Assembly (NCBI RefSeq): GCF_900156395.1
Contig: NZ_FTNL01000011.1
Coordinates: 1-64,000 of the forward strand
DNA from: Fluoribacter gormanii
GTDB taxonomy: Bacteria > Pseudomonadota > Gammaproteobacteria > Legionellales > Legionellaceae
Reading direction: 5' to 3'
Length of the DNA stretch: 64,000 bases
The notes below the pieces were generated by a model that saw only the letters and a list, made by a program, of their open reading frames with translations, did no database searches and was not told the DNA's origin. Positions 1 to 7,514 of the stretch are shown here, one piece after another (position 1 is the stretch's first letter; the number at the start of each line of letters is the position of its first letter). The position numbers and the translations under genes were made by a program.

Positions 1-1148
1 AATTCGTTTGAATGCATTTTTGAGTAAATCAAAAAAGTGCTGACGAGGCGATTCATATCTGCAATATCTTCTTGTATGCTGTTTAGCTGTTTATTGAGTA
101 ATACATCTTCAGCATTTTTCCTTTTGATACTATCCGTCGCCATTTGTATGGTTGACAAAGGGGTCCTAATTTCATGCGCGACAAACCGGCACAATTGTTT
201 ATGTGATTCAATCAGTTCTTTTAATTGCTCACCCATGTGGATGATATTTACATACAGCCCATACAAAATAGAGGTGGTACCTATTTTCCGATGAAAATCA
301 AAGTTCCCTTGACTGAAATTTTTAGTTATCTGATACACCTTTTTCATATTTCTAACAAAAAGCAATGAAAAAAAGGCAATAAGACAAAGGGATAAAAAAA
401 AGAAAGTCCCTATAAAATAATACATAACATCACTGATTCTTGCCATAACGGGCAGATAGCTTAGTGGGCCAATTTTGAGTATTCCACCACTAAAACTATA
501 ATAGAGAATAACAATTTGTGACGAGTTTTTATTGGTTTCAAATACTAAACGCTTTGTTGATAAAGAATTAATTATATTACCTGGTAAGTGTTTACTTTTA
601 GTTTTATAAACATGAAGAGGAAAACCATATATTTTTTCTAACTGTAATAGTTCATTACTCCATGTATTTTTTGATTTTGATAATAAATGTTGAACGATTT
701 GTATTAAAACAGGATTCATATAATTAAAAATAATTTCGCCAGGATCTGAAAAATTGTAAGCTAATGCATACGGGGTATTACCAATTTTTTTATACGCAGT
801 ATGTTCTACAATTACCTCGTTTAGAAATTGATAGGTTGTACCTGATAAAAAAATGATTTCACCATTATTTAATTGATTATTCTGCTTCAGGGTGAGTTTT
901 AGACTGTCGATTACTATAAGATGAATAAGATTATCTGTTTTTTTCTTTATTATTGCATCCCAGTTTGATTTCGGATTATTAATTAACTCTTTTTCTAAAC
1001 TAATTAAAAGTCCTTGTGACATCGTTTGTCCTGCATTAACAATTATCTTTGTCTCAACTGACTTTAAATATTTAAAAAATGCCAAAACAAGAATTAAAAA
1101 AATCACGAAGAACGCAGTCAAAATTTTAATATAAATATTAAATTTCAT
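1..1148 (-). CDS. Sensor histidine kinase, 5' part only (runs off left edge)
   Basis: Membrane sensor kinase of a two-component system; the reading frame is still open at base 1, so the catalytic ATPase domain lies outside the window. A hydrophobic helix follows the start (about residues 8-24), then an extracytoplasmic stretch of roughly 200 residues, a second membrane helix with a HAMP-like linker, and a HisKA domain with the H-box VAHEIRTPLS (His codon at 174-176). The start is the ATG at 1148; no strong ribosome site precedes it. The extracytoplasmic part matches no sensor family I recognise. Its partner regulator, if adjacent, would be left of the window. Kinase assignment is secure; the signal is unknown. 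Confidence 0.85.
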   Translation of the reverse strand, partial: MKFNIYIKILTAFFVIFLILVLAFFKYLKSVETKIIVNAGQTMSQGLLISLEKELINNPKSNWDAIIKKKTDNLIHLIVIDSLKLTLKQNNQLNNGEIIFLSGTTYQFLNEVIVEHTAYKKIGNTPYALAYNFSDPGEIIFNYMNPVLIQIVQHLLSKSKNTWSNELLQLEKIYGFPLHVYKTKSKHLPGNIINSLSTKRLVFETNKNSSQIVILYYSFSGGILKIGPLSYLPVMARISDVMYYFIGTFFFLSLCLIAFFSLLFVRNMKKVYQITKNFSQGNFDFHRKIGTTSILYGLYVNIIHMGEQLKELIESHKQLCRFVAHEIRTPLSTIQMATDSIKRKNAEDVLLNKQLNSIQEDIADMNRLVSTFLIYSKMHSNE

Positions 1149-1184
1149 TACTATGCACTCTAAATAAGAATAATAGATGCCTTT

Positions 1185-1238
1185 TCACAAGAAATACTCT
1201 GGATTATCTTTGATAATTTCAATATCTAATTCTGGCAT
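1185..1238 (-). CDS. Possible 17-residue peptide upstream of the kinase
   Basis: A very short frame, MPELDIEIIKDNPEYFL, starts seven bases after the stop of the nucleotidyltransferase gene and lies just upstream of the kinase start. AGGA is placed about five bases before the ATG, which is a credible ribosome site. It has no signal sequence and is acidic. It could be a translated leader, the remnant of a longer gene, or chance. Nothing in the sequence proves translation. Confidence 0.25.
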   Translation of the reverse strand: MPELDIEIIKDNPEYFL

Positions 1239-1245
1239 AATTATC

Positions 1246-1902
1246 CTACGTTTTGTCACTCTTTATAACTCTTGTAATTAGCCTATTTAAGGCATTCAAA
1301 TTATCGATATTCGTTATGGCCTCATCAAATAATGATAAAGTCTCTGGATCGTGTGTTTCTAAATACTTGAATGCTTTTTTTGGACCTTGATAACGCAATT
1401 CTTTGAATACAAAATAATCCTCTAGAATTGTGAAGATTGACCAAATATGGCGATATTTCCCTTCTAAATCTCTAGTATACGCCCTTGCCAGCATTTTTTG
1501 ATACCACACTCTACGTGCTGTAATTTCATCAGGAGGGAGGGACTCAGGCAATATTAAAAAAGCAGAGAGTTTTTTTAATAACTCTGTGCCAAAATAAGCT
1601 TTTTCAACAACAACGATGCCATCTGACATACATAAATGTTCATCAGAAATTGAATCAAAAGCATTCTCTGGATAAACAAAAATATCATGATAAACTTGAT
1701 GTGCTTCATCAAAGCGTGCAATTCGTTGCTTATCTCCTTTTTCCCTAATCCCTGCAACATCATAATCACTGGTTACTGTGAAGTCTCCTCGTGCGCGCGA
1801 GCCATATAAAATAATTGTATGGCAATGATGTAAAGATATTAATTCATCAACAATGAATTGCAGAACAGCATCATTTTCTAATGATATTTTCTTTTGTGTC
1901 AT
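1246..1902 (-). CDS. Nucleotidyltransferase-domain protein (MNT/ANT fold)
   Basis: Predicted nucleotidyltransferase of the polymerase-beta superfamily, which transfers an NMP to a protein, RNA or small molecule. The signature GSRARG (residues 34-39) followed by SDYD (45-48) and a third acidic residue in HDIFVY (Asp73) gives the complete catalytic triad. The C-terminal 120 residues are helical and could be a HEPN-like or substrate-binding domain. Families with this core include aminoglycoside adenylyltransferases and MNT antitoxins that AMPylate HEPN toxins. No separate HEPN gene is adjacent, so a resistance-type or standalone enzyme fits at least as well. The exact substrate cannot be read from the sequence. 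Confidence 0.75.
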   Translation of the reverse strand: MTQKKISLENDAVLQFIVDELISLHHCHTIILYGSRARGDFTVTSDYDVAGIREKGDKQRIARFDEAHQVYHDIFVYPENAFDSISDEHLCMSDGIVVVEKAYFGTELLKKLSAFLILPESLPPDEITARRVWYQKMLARAYTRDLEGKYRHIWSIFTILEDYFVFKELRYQGPKKAFKYLETHDPETLSLFDEAITNIDNLNALNRLITRVIKSDKT

Positions 1903-1906
1903 TTCC

Positions 1907-2135
1907 TTACCTTCTTACTTTGTAACCATAATACCAACGGCTCCCTGTGGTGGAACTGGTTTGAACCGTATGATCTACTCCTGCTGGAATCAATACTTCT
2001 TCTCCAATAGCAGGTTTTAACGTTTTATTGCCCATGGTTAAAATCCTTCCAAATTTGACCTGGGGGATCTTCCCAAAGCTCAAAACTAAAGCCACGAGAG
2101 CGCCAATTGCTCTCAATTATTGTTGTATCCAGCAT
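1907..2135 (-). pseudogene. Cupin-domain protein, internally deleted and frameshifted
   Basis: Two frames together give a cupin lacking its middle. From the ATG at 2135 one frame reads an N-terminus containing SFELWEDPPGQIWKDF and stops shortly after FNHG. The second frame, entered just upstream of the ATG at 2033, carries the cupin end GEEVLIPAGVDHTVQTSS and RWYYGYK. The central strands that hold the first metal motif are missing, so a deletion caused the frame change. The protein is unlikely to be functional. It is flanked by another decayed gene, so this stretch is degenerating. Confidence 0.7.
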
Positions 2136-2161
2136 TTAGGCTCATTATTTAAAATCATTCT

Positions 2162-2458
2162 TTAAATTTTACACCACTGGAGAGCATCAACACCACAACC
2201 AATGACTTCAATGATCTTGTGTCGAGACTGAAGGCCTCTCTTTATTTAAATTTGACTTTTAGGGACTTTGAATAAGACAGACAGGTATCGCACTAATTCC
2301 ATGTTGGCTTTATCTTCAATAGAAGGTGCCGCGATTTTTATCTTGAGTTCCCCTCCAACAGCACCTACTACTTGATTGCATTTGGCGCCGGGTTGAATAA
2401 GCAAACTAAGAATTAATCCATTATCCTTTTGTTTATACCCCGGATATAGGTAAATCAT
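2162..2458 (-). pseudogene. DUF167 (YggU) family protein with in-frame stop
   Basis: A frame of 70 residues matches the YggU/DUF167 fold (LLIQPGAKCNQVVG, ELKIKIAAPSIEDKANMEL), a small protein of unknown role. It stops with TAA after KVPKSQI. The same frame then continues with IKRGLQSRHKIIEV and reaches a natural end at 2162, giving about 98 residues, the usual family length. The TAA therefore looks like a nonsense change, plausibly from a leucine TTA codon. Only a truncated product is expected unless the stop is read through. Confidence 0.7.
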
Positions 2459-2497
2459 CTTGCTGTTCCATTATTTTATCCTGCTTTTACTATTCTA

Positions 2498-2523
2498 TTG
2501 AGACTCGCTTTTTTATGTATAAT
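2498..2523 (+). promoter_or_regulatory. Possible promoter for leader peptide and phosphotransferase
   Basis: A perfect TATAAT lies at 2518-2523, about 90 bases before the phosphotransferase start. The only good -35 match, TTGAGA at 2498-2503, has a short 14-base spacer, so the -10 element is the more reliable half. Confidence 0.35.
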
Positions 2524-2557
2524 ATTCTCTGGGTAACTATTTAAAGGGAAGTTTTTT

Positions 2558-2605
2558 ATGTTAAGTAAGACTTATATTTTTCTCGTCATTTTTTATGCAT
2601 TTTAA
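2558..2605 (+). CDS. Possible 15-residue hydrophobic leader peptide
   Basis: MLSKTYIFLVIFYAF is preceded by the purine-rich site AAAGGGAAG. It ends nine bases before the phosphotransferase start. GGAAGTT (2547-2553) at its ribosome site is complementary to AACTTCC (2604-2610) at its stop, so its translation could open or close a hairpin in front of the next gene, as in leader-controlled resistance genes. This is inference from layout only. Confidence 0.3.
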   Translation: MLSKTYIFLVIFYAF

Positions 2606-2614
2606 CTTCCAAAA

Positions 2615-3592
2615 ATGAATAATCTACTACCACTTTTCAAATGGGGAACCGATTACCTGGTTTCTAATGGCTACTCAATAGAGCGCTCGCCAGAAATTGT
2701 ATTGTCAACACCGTGGTCTCATGTGATCCGATTTGCAACATCAACAGAGAATTTTTATTTAAAACAAACACCACCATCTTTTTTTCTATCTAATGAGCCC
2801 AAAATCATTCGAGTATTGTCATCCCAATTCCATGCCAATGTGCCCGATATAATTGAAATTAATGAGGATTTACATTGTTTTCTAATGAGGGATGCGGGTA
2901 TTTCTTTGCGTCAAACGCTTAAAACCAACTTCAAGCCAGAGCTATTATGCCAAGCAATAAAACAATATGCCACAATTCAACGCAGATCTGAAGAGTGTAT
3001 CGCTACGTTTCTCAAACTTGGTGTACCCGATTGGCGATTAAATCAATTACCCTTTCTTTATGATCACATCTTAAAGCAAACTACTTTTTTAAAAGCAGAG
3101 GGACTCACCGATAAAGAATTACAAACACTACACGCCCTAAGCCCGAAATTTTCAGCACAGTGCAAATTATTAGCAAGCTTTAAGATTCCTGAAACCATTG
3201 GTTATCACGATTTTCATGATAAAAATGTTCTTCTTGATCCAATTACTAAAAGAATGACTTTTGTTGATTGGGGCGAGACCGCTATCCTTCATCCATTTTT
3301 TTCGTTACAGACCTGTTTAGAACAATCGATTACTCACCATGGAGTAACAGAAGGTGATTCAACCTACCTGAAATTTCAAGATGCTTGCTTCGAAAATTGG
3401 CTAGGATTAGCGACAGAAAAACAACTGTTAAATGCATTCATTGTTGCCAAACAGATCCGGCTATTTTGGAATATACTCGCATCTAACCAGTTTATGCTCA
3501 GTGTGGATCGCCAGGCCTACAAGGCCTATTATCCCAATCAACCTAGTCCGATAGCAGGTGGTTTTAAAGCACTTCTTGAAGGCATCCATTAG
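2615..3592 (+). CDS. Aminoglycoside-phosphotransferase-fold kinase
   Basis: Small-molecule kinase of the APH/choline-kinase superfamily. The Brenner-type catalytic loop is YHDFHDKNVLL (about residues 197-207) and the metal-binding DWGE is near 218-221, so the active site looks intact; the N-terminal lobe is short and the glycine-rich loop is not obvious. A paralogue lies at 8954-9904 and shares the unusual VPDWRL and DFHDKN stretches, so the two arose by duplication. The best match in style is the APH family used on antibiotics or cell-wall sugars; the real substrate is unknown. A leader peptide and -10 element lie upstream. Confidence 0.8.
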   Translation: MNNLLPLFKWGTDYLVSNGYSIERSPEIVLSTPWSHVIRFATSTENFYLKQTPPSFFLSNEPKIIRVLSSQFHANVPDIIEINEDLHCFLMRDAGISLRQTLKTNFKPELLCQAIKQYATIQRRSEECIATFLKLGVPDWRLNQLPFLYDHILKQTTFLKAEGLTDKELQTLHALSPKFSAQCKLLASFKIPETIGYHDFHDKNVLLDPITKRMTFVDWGETAILHPFFSLQTCLEQSITHHGVTEGDSTYLKFQDACFENWLGLATEKQLLNAFIVAKQIRLFWNILASNQFMLSVDRQAYKAYYPNQPSPIAGGFKALLEGIH

Positions 3593-3626
3593 TCCCAAAA
3601 ATTAAGTTACTATTAGAAATAATCAT

Positions 3627-3667
3627 AATAAGCAGCTTATTAGTTCTATAAGTATTCATGATATACT
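3627..3667 (+). promoter_or_regulatory. Palindrome overlapping a likely promoter of the WYL regulator
   Basis: AATAAGC-A-GCTTATT (3627-3641) is a perfect 7-base inverted repeat overlapping a TTAGTT -35-like element (3640-3645); TATACT at 3662-3667 fits as the -10. The position suggests autoregulation by the WYL protein encoded just downstream. Confidence 0.4.
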
Positions 3668-3692
3668 ACTGGCATAATTTGGCAGCAGTATC

Positions 3693-4385
3693 TTGTCCCG
3701 AACTGAACGTTTGTTTGATTTAATTCAATTATTACGACGTCACCGATTACCCGTGAGTGGCAAAAAACTTTCAGAAGAATTAGGCGTAAGCCTACGCACT
3801 CTGTACCGAGATATAATAACCTTACAATCCTTAGGCGCGCCCATTGAAGGTGAGCCCGGTGTTGGTTATGTGCTTAAATCTGGTTTTATGTTGCCTCCTT
3901 TGATGTTTTCAGATGATGAAATTGAGGCAATGGTGCTAGGGTCAAGTTGGGTTGCACAACGAGCGGATACTCAACTTAAAATCGCAGCTCAAAATGTGCT
4001 TGCAAAAATTTCAGCAGTCCTTCCTACTGAATTAAAACACCAACTAGAAACTTCAGGACTCTTAGTTCCCCCAGGAAAATGTGCCGAAAGTAAAGATAGT
4101 GATCTTATTCTCATTCGCAAAGCGATACGTTTAGAACGAAAAATCGAATTAGAATATCAAGATCTCCAAAACAATCATTCGACACGAATACTCTGGCCTA
4201 TCGCGCTCGGCTTTTTTGATGAAGTGCATCTCATGGTGGGTTGGTGTGAACTAAGGCAGGACTTCCGTCACTTCAGAACCGATAGAATTATTCAATTATC
4301 CATTAAAGAACAAAAATATTCCGAACGCCGACAATCCCTTTTAAAGAAGTGGCGCACCCTACATAACATTCCCCAATCCTATTGA
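3693..4385 (+). CDS. WYL-domain transcriptional regulator (YafY-like)
   Basis: DNA-binding regulator. The N-terminal winged helix-turn-helix (HTH_11) covers residues 1-60, with LSEELGVSLRTLYRDI as the recognition helix region. The C-terminal ligand-sensing WYL-type domain spans about 135-215 (IELEYQDL, WPIALGFF, FRHFRTDRI). The start is a TTG at 3693. It heads a run of same-strand genes (VOC, EVE, GyrI-like, AlkD), which it probably controls. WYL proteins often respond to nucleic acid or nucleotide ligands; the inducer here cannot be read. Confidence 0.85.
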   Translation: MSRTERLFDLIQLLRRHRLPVSGKKLSEELGVSLRTLYRDIITLQSLGAPIEGEPGVGYVLKSGFMLPPLMFSDDEIEAMVLGSSWVAQRADTQLKIAAQNVLAKISAVLPTELKHQLETSGLLVPPGKCAESKDSDLILIRKAIRLERKIELEYQDLQNNHSTRILWPIALGFFDEVHLMVGWCELRQDFRHFRTDRIIQLSIKEQKYSERRQSLLKKWRTLHNIPQSY

Positions 4386-4462
4386 ATGATGCTGACAAAA
4401 ACTGTCATCCGTATGTTTTATATTCTCCAATGAATTTAGCGAAATAAAAAACAGGAAAAATC

Positions 4463-4837
4463 ATGACATTCGACCCCAATTTAGTTCTATTTTATGTGAG
4501 CAATATAGAAAACAGTACTCATTTTTACTCAGAATTGCTCAATGCTCAGCCTATCCACACTGAGCCTGATTACGCCATGTTTTTATTAAAATCCGGTTTG
4601 CGATTGGGATTATGGTCTCAAAATTCTGCGTTACCTGCACCAACTGCATTAGGTGGCGGTAGCGAACTCGCTATTTTGGTTCCCGATGAGCAAGCCGTTG
4701 ATGAACTTTTTAGAAATTATCAAACTAAGAATTTTAAAATGATACAAGAACCAACACCGATGGATTTTGGTTATACGTTTGTAACCTGCGACCCAGATGG
4801 TCATCGAATTCGCTTTTTTTCAAAGAACGGATCATGA
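4463..4837 (+). CDS. VOC-family (glyoxalase/bleomycin-resistance fold) protein
   Basis: A single-chain VOC protein of 124 residues with paired beta-alpha-beta-beta-beta modules: LVLFYVSNIENSTHFY begins the first and TFVTCDPDGHRIRFF ends the second. Members bind drugs such as bleomycin, phenazine or fosfomycin, or act as metal-dependent lyases and dioxygenases. Only part of the usual metal set is obvious, so sequestration is as likely as catalysis. AGGA precedes the ATG. Its stop overlaps the next start (ATGA), so it is co-translated with the EVE gene. Confidence 0.8.
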   Translation: MTFDPNLVLFYVSNIENSTHFYSELLNAQPIHTEPDYAMFLLKSGLRLGLWSQNSALPAPTALGGGSELAILVPDEQAVDELFRNYQTKNFKMIQEPTPMDFGYTFVTCDPDGHRIRFFSKNGS

Positions 4838-5262
4838 ACCAAAACTGGCTGGCTGTCGCCTGCGCGTCCCACGTGCAAATTGGAGTGGAAGGAGGGTTTA
4901 TGCAAGTTTGCTACGGTAAACTTGCACCTCTAAAGAGAATAAAAGCGGACGATTGCATCATTTATTACTCGCCGACGCTGCACTTTAAAGGCATTGAAAA
5001 ACTGCAAGCATTTACGGCAATTAGAATCGTTCTACCAGGTGAGCCCTATCAAGTGGATATGGGTAATGGTTTTCATCCATTTCGACGAAATGTACTTTGG
5101 GCCAATAAAAAGATTGATGTTTCGATACACACGCTTATTGAATCGCTCGAATTGACAAAAAATACCAAGAATTGGGGATACCCATTTCGTTTTGGCCTAT
5201 TAAAAATCAGTGAAGCGGATAAACGCATCATTGCCAATGCCATGCAGGCTTATATTAATTAA
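4834..5262 (+). CDS. EVE-domain protein
   Basis: A stand-alone EVE domain of 142 residues (NWLAVACASHVQIG, DDCIIYYSPTLHFKG, FRRNVLWA, PFRFGLLKISEADKRII). EVE folds resemble PUA and YTH domains and bind modified bases in nucleic acids; they are frequent in phage-defence and accessory islands. It overlaps the VOC gene by four bases. In this family the solitary form is often a small binding protein of unsettled role. Confidence 0.8.
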   Translation: MNQNWLAVACASHVQIGVEGGFMQVCYGKLAPLKRIKADDCIIYYSPTLHFKGIEKLQAFTAIRIVLPGEPYQVDMGNGFHPFRRNVLWANKKIDVSIHTLIESLELTKNTKNWGYPFRFGLLKISEADKRIIANAMQAYIN

Positions 5263-5285
5263 AAACTTCTACTTTGGAGCCTTAT

Positions 5286-5744
5286 ATGACTGTTATTATA
5301 CCCCAATTGACCCAGATTCAAGAATTTAAAGTAACTGGAATGAGTGTAAGAACAAAAAATGAAGAGGATTTTAATCCCAAAACTGCACGAATACCTCATC
5401 TTTGGGAGCAATTTCTTGATTCAAAAATCAAAACACAACAAGATAGCCCCGTTTATGGCGTGTATCACCATTATGAGTCCGACTCATCAGGGTACTATAC
5501 AGTTACTGCTGGGATAGGAATTGTGAATGAATCCAAAGCTACGCACTTGGATAGAGTCACTATAAACGCGGGCAACTATCTGGTTTTTAAAGCAATTGGG
5601 CCTAATCCCTCAGCAATCATTAATGCCTGGCAAACTATTTGGAGCTATTTTAATGAAAAGCCAAAATACGAAAGAATCTACCTCACTGATTTTGAGCTCT
5701 ATAAAACGCCTCATGAAAGTGCAGTATACATAGGCATAAAATAA
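5286..5744 (+). CDS. GyrI-like effector-binding-domain protein
   Basis: A stand-alone AraC-type effector-binding (GyrI-like) domain: a beta strand with KVTGMSVRT, the central GVYHHYESDSSGYYTVTAG and a C-terminal IYLTDFELYK. These proteins bind small hydrophobic or cationic molecules or modulate gyrase inhibitors. I chose the ATG at 5286 rather than an in-frame TTG 12 bases earlier, because GGAG at 5276-5279 is correctly spaced from it. It follows the EVE gene in the same orientation and is probably in the same transcript. Confidence 0.8.
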   Translation: MTVIIPQLTQIQEFKVTGMSVRTKNEEDFNPKTARIPHLWEQFLDSKIKTQQDSPVYGVYHHYESDSSGYYTVTAGIGIVNESKATHLDRVTINAGNYLVFKAIGPNPSAIINAWQTIWSYFNEKPKYERIYLTDFELYKTPHESAVYIGIK

Positions 5745-5763
5745 CTAACATAAGATATTAACT

Positions 5764-6513
5764 ATGACAACAACTCTAAATAAAACCGAAATGATGGAGT
5801 CACTCAAAACACTTAGAAGCGAGCTCGAGTTACTTAAAAAGCCTTATTCGCAGCCAAAAACAATCTATTATAAAACGGGGCCGGGAGATTATGCAGAGCA
5901 TGACCAATTTATAGGTGTAAGCGTCCCTGAATTAAGAAAAGTCGCCAAACGTTATCAAACCGTATTACCCTTTTCTTTGTTACAAGAGTTGTTGTATTCA
6001 TCTATTAATGAAGAACGCTTATTAGCGCTATTAATGTTAGTAACTCATTATCAAAAAGGAGATATAGACCTCAAGCAAACGATTTTTCAATTTTATTTAA
6101 CTCATATCAATCAGATTAATAACTGGAATTTGGTTGACGCTTCAGCCCATTGGATTGTTGGGGCGCATTTATTAGATAAGGACAAAACACTCCTCTTCAC
6201 CCTTGCAGAAAGCACTAACCTTTGGGAAAAACGTATCGCCATTGTCGCCACTTGGTATTTTATTCGAAATAATCATTTTGATTGCACTCTTAAACTTGCA
6301 GAAAAACTGCTATGCGACGATCATGATTTAATTCATAAGGCCGTAGGCTGGATGTTACGAGAAGTAGGAAAACGTAACCAAGCTATCCTCATCGAATTTT
6401 TAGATAGCCATGCTTATCGAATGCCAAGAACCATGCTGCGCTACGCCATTGAACGATTGATGCCAATAACGCGAAAAAGTTATTTATTAGCTAAGCCAAT
6501 CGAATGCATTTAG
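5764..6513 (+). CDS. DNA alkylation repair protein, AlkD-like
   Basis: A HEAT-repeat DNA glycosylase-like protein of 249 residues. Features of the AlkD family are GVSVPELRKVAKRY, INNWNLVDASAHWIVG, KRIAIVATWYFIR and LIHKAVGWMLREVGKR. AlkD excises bulky or cationic alkylated bases, including lesions from natural DNA-alkylating antibiotics, which fits the resistance character of its neighbours. It ends two bases before the convergent P-loop/LuxR gene and is probably the last gene of the WYL-headed transcript. Confidence 0.88.
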   Translation: MTTTLNKTEMMESLKTLRSELELLKKPYSQPKTIYYKTGPGDYAEHDQFIGVSVPELRKVAKRYQTVLPFSLLQELLYSSINEERLLALLMLVTHYQKGDIDLKQTIFQFYLTHINQINNWNLVDASAHWIVGAHLLDKDKTLLFTLAESTNLWEKRIAIVATWYFIRNNHFDCTLKLAEKLLCDDHDLIHKAVGWMLREVGKRNQAILIEFLDSHAYRMPRTMLRYAIERLMPITRKSYLLAKPIECI

Positions 6514-6515
6514 AA

Positions 6516-7295
6516 TCATGGTTGTTCATGAAATAAAGCAATTAGTTCTTTACTGGAAGAACATCCTAAGGACTCCATCAATTTAGCAATCATTCCTTCA
6601 ACTGTTCTGTAAGAAACATGAGTTTCACGCGCAATTTCTTTAGCTGTTTTTCCTTGTGCCAACAACTTCAGGTATATGGCTTGTTGTTCAGTTAGCTCAA
6701 CTTTCGTGTGAAATTCCTTATGGTATAAAGTAAAATCTTTTTTCTCCAAAATTGATGTTAGGTTTTTTTGGGGTAACATTTCTTCATTCCCCACCACAGC
6801 CGTCACAATACAACGTGTATGCTCCTCTAATTTCCCATCATCACCATGCATAGTGAGTGTAGCAACCTCTTTATATAAATTATCTCGCTCATCATGTAGT
6901 TGCTCAAAAAAATCGCTCAAACTTGGTATAGGCAATAAACTTGTAGTATTGCGTGCAGTACGATCGATTTGGACCGGAGTACTCACATCCAAAAATACAG
7001 TCATTTCATCGTGCAATAACTGACGATTTTTTAATGACAAAACAACGCTGGAATCCGTTGTCACAATGATATGCTCTTGGGTGCAAAGGGAAGTTAATAT
7101 ATCAAACTGACATTCATAAAAAGCATCACTCCCAGGGCCTCCAAGTATTTCCCACACATGTCGTCCAACATGGAACTCTAACCCCAAATCCGCATCGACA
7201 AATCGCCACCCTAATGATTGAGACACAGACTTTGCTAATAATCCTTTACCCGCACCATGATGACCAACAATAAAAATTCGTTGAGGTTGATTCAT
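6516..7295 (-). CDS. P-loop (shikimate-kinase-like) domain fused to LuxR-type HTH
   Basis: A two-domain regulator. Residues 1-175 form a small nucleotide kinase fold with the Walker A motif VGHHGAGKGLLA (10-21) and an acidic DADLGLEFHVG stretch like shikimate kinase. Residues about 200-256 are a LuxR/FixJ-type DNA-binding domain (LTEQQAIYLKLLAQGKTAKEIA, VSYRTVEGMIAKLMESL; quoted in pieces). Such a fusion suggests a regulator that senses a nucleotide or small acid, or a kinase moonlighting as a switch. It is convergent with the AlkD gene and divergent from the GNAT-APH gene, which it may control. Confidence 0.75.
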   Translation of the reverse strand: MNQPQRIFIVGHHGAGKGLLAKSVSQSLGWRFVDADLGLEFHVGRHVWEILGGPGSDAFYECQFDILTSLCTQEHIIVTTDSSVVLSLKNRQLLHDEMTVFLDVSTPVQIDRTARNTTSLLPIPSLSDFFEQLHDERDNLYKEVATLTMHGDDGKLEEHTRCIVTAVVGNEEMLPQKNLTSILEKKDFTLYHKEFHTKVELTEQQAIYLKLLAQGKTAKEIARETHVSYRTVEGMIAKLMESLGCSSSKELIALFHEQP

Positions 7296-7514
7296 TCTTA
7301 CTATCTCCTAAAACTAAATGATGTAATAATTATACAAATAGACCATAAGATGCATCAATACGTAGAACTACGTGAGTATTGAGTATAGGATTATTATTCT
7401 AATCTAACAGAAAAATTAATTTTGGGAAAAATAGCAGTATTTTTTTCTTCCAAGCATTCACTTGAGAGTACACTGATTGATAAGATAACAAGCAAAACAT
7501 TGCTAACAATTTCT

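Noticed and set aside
37-294. Plus-strand 85-codon frame over the kinase gene
   Set aside because: Lies antisense to the clear HisKA coding sequence and has no recognisable domain or ribosome site.
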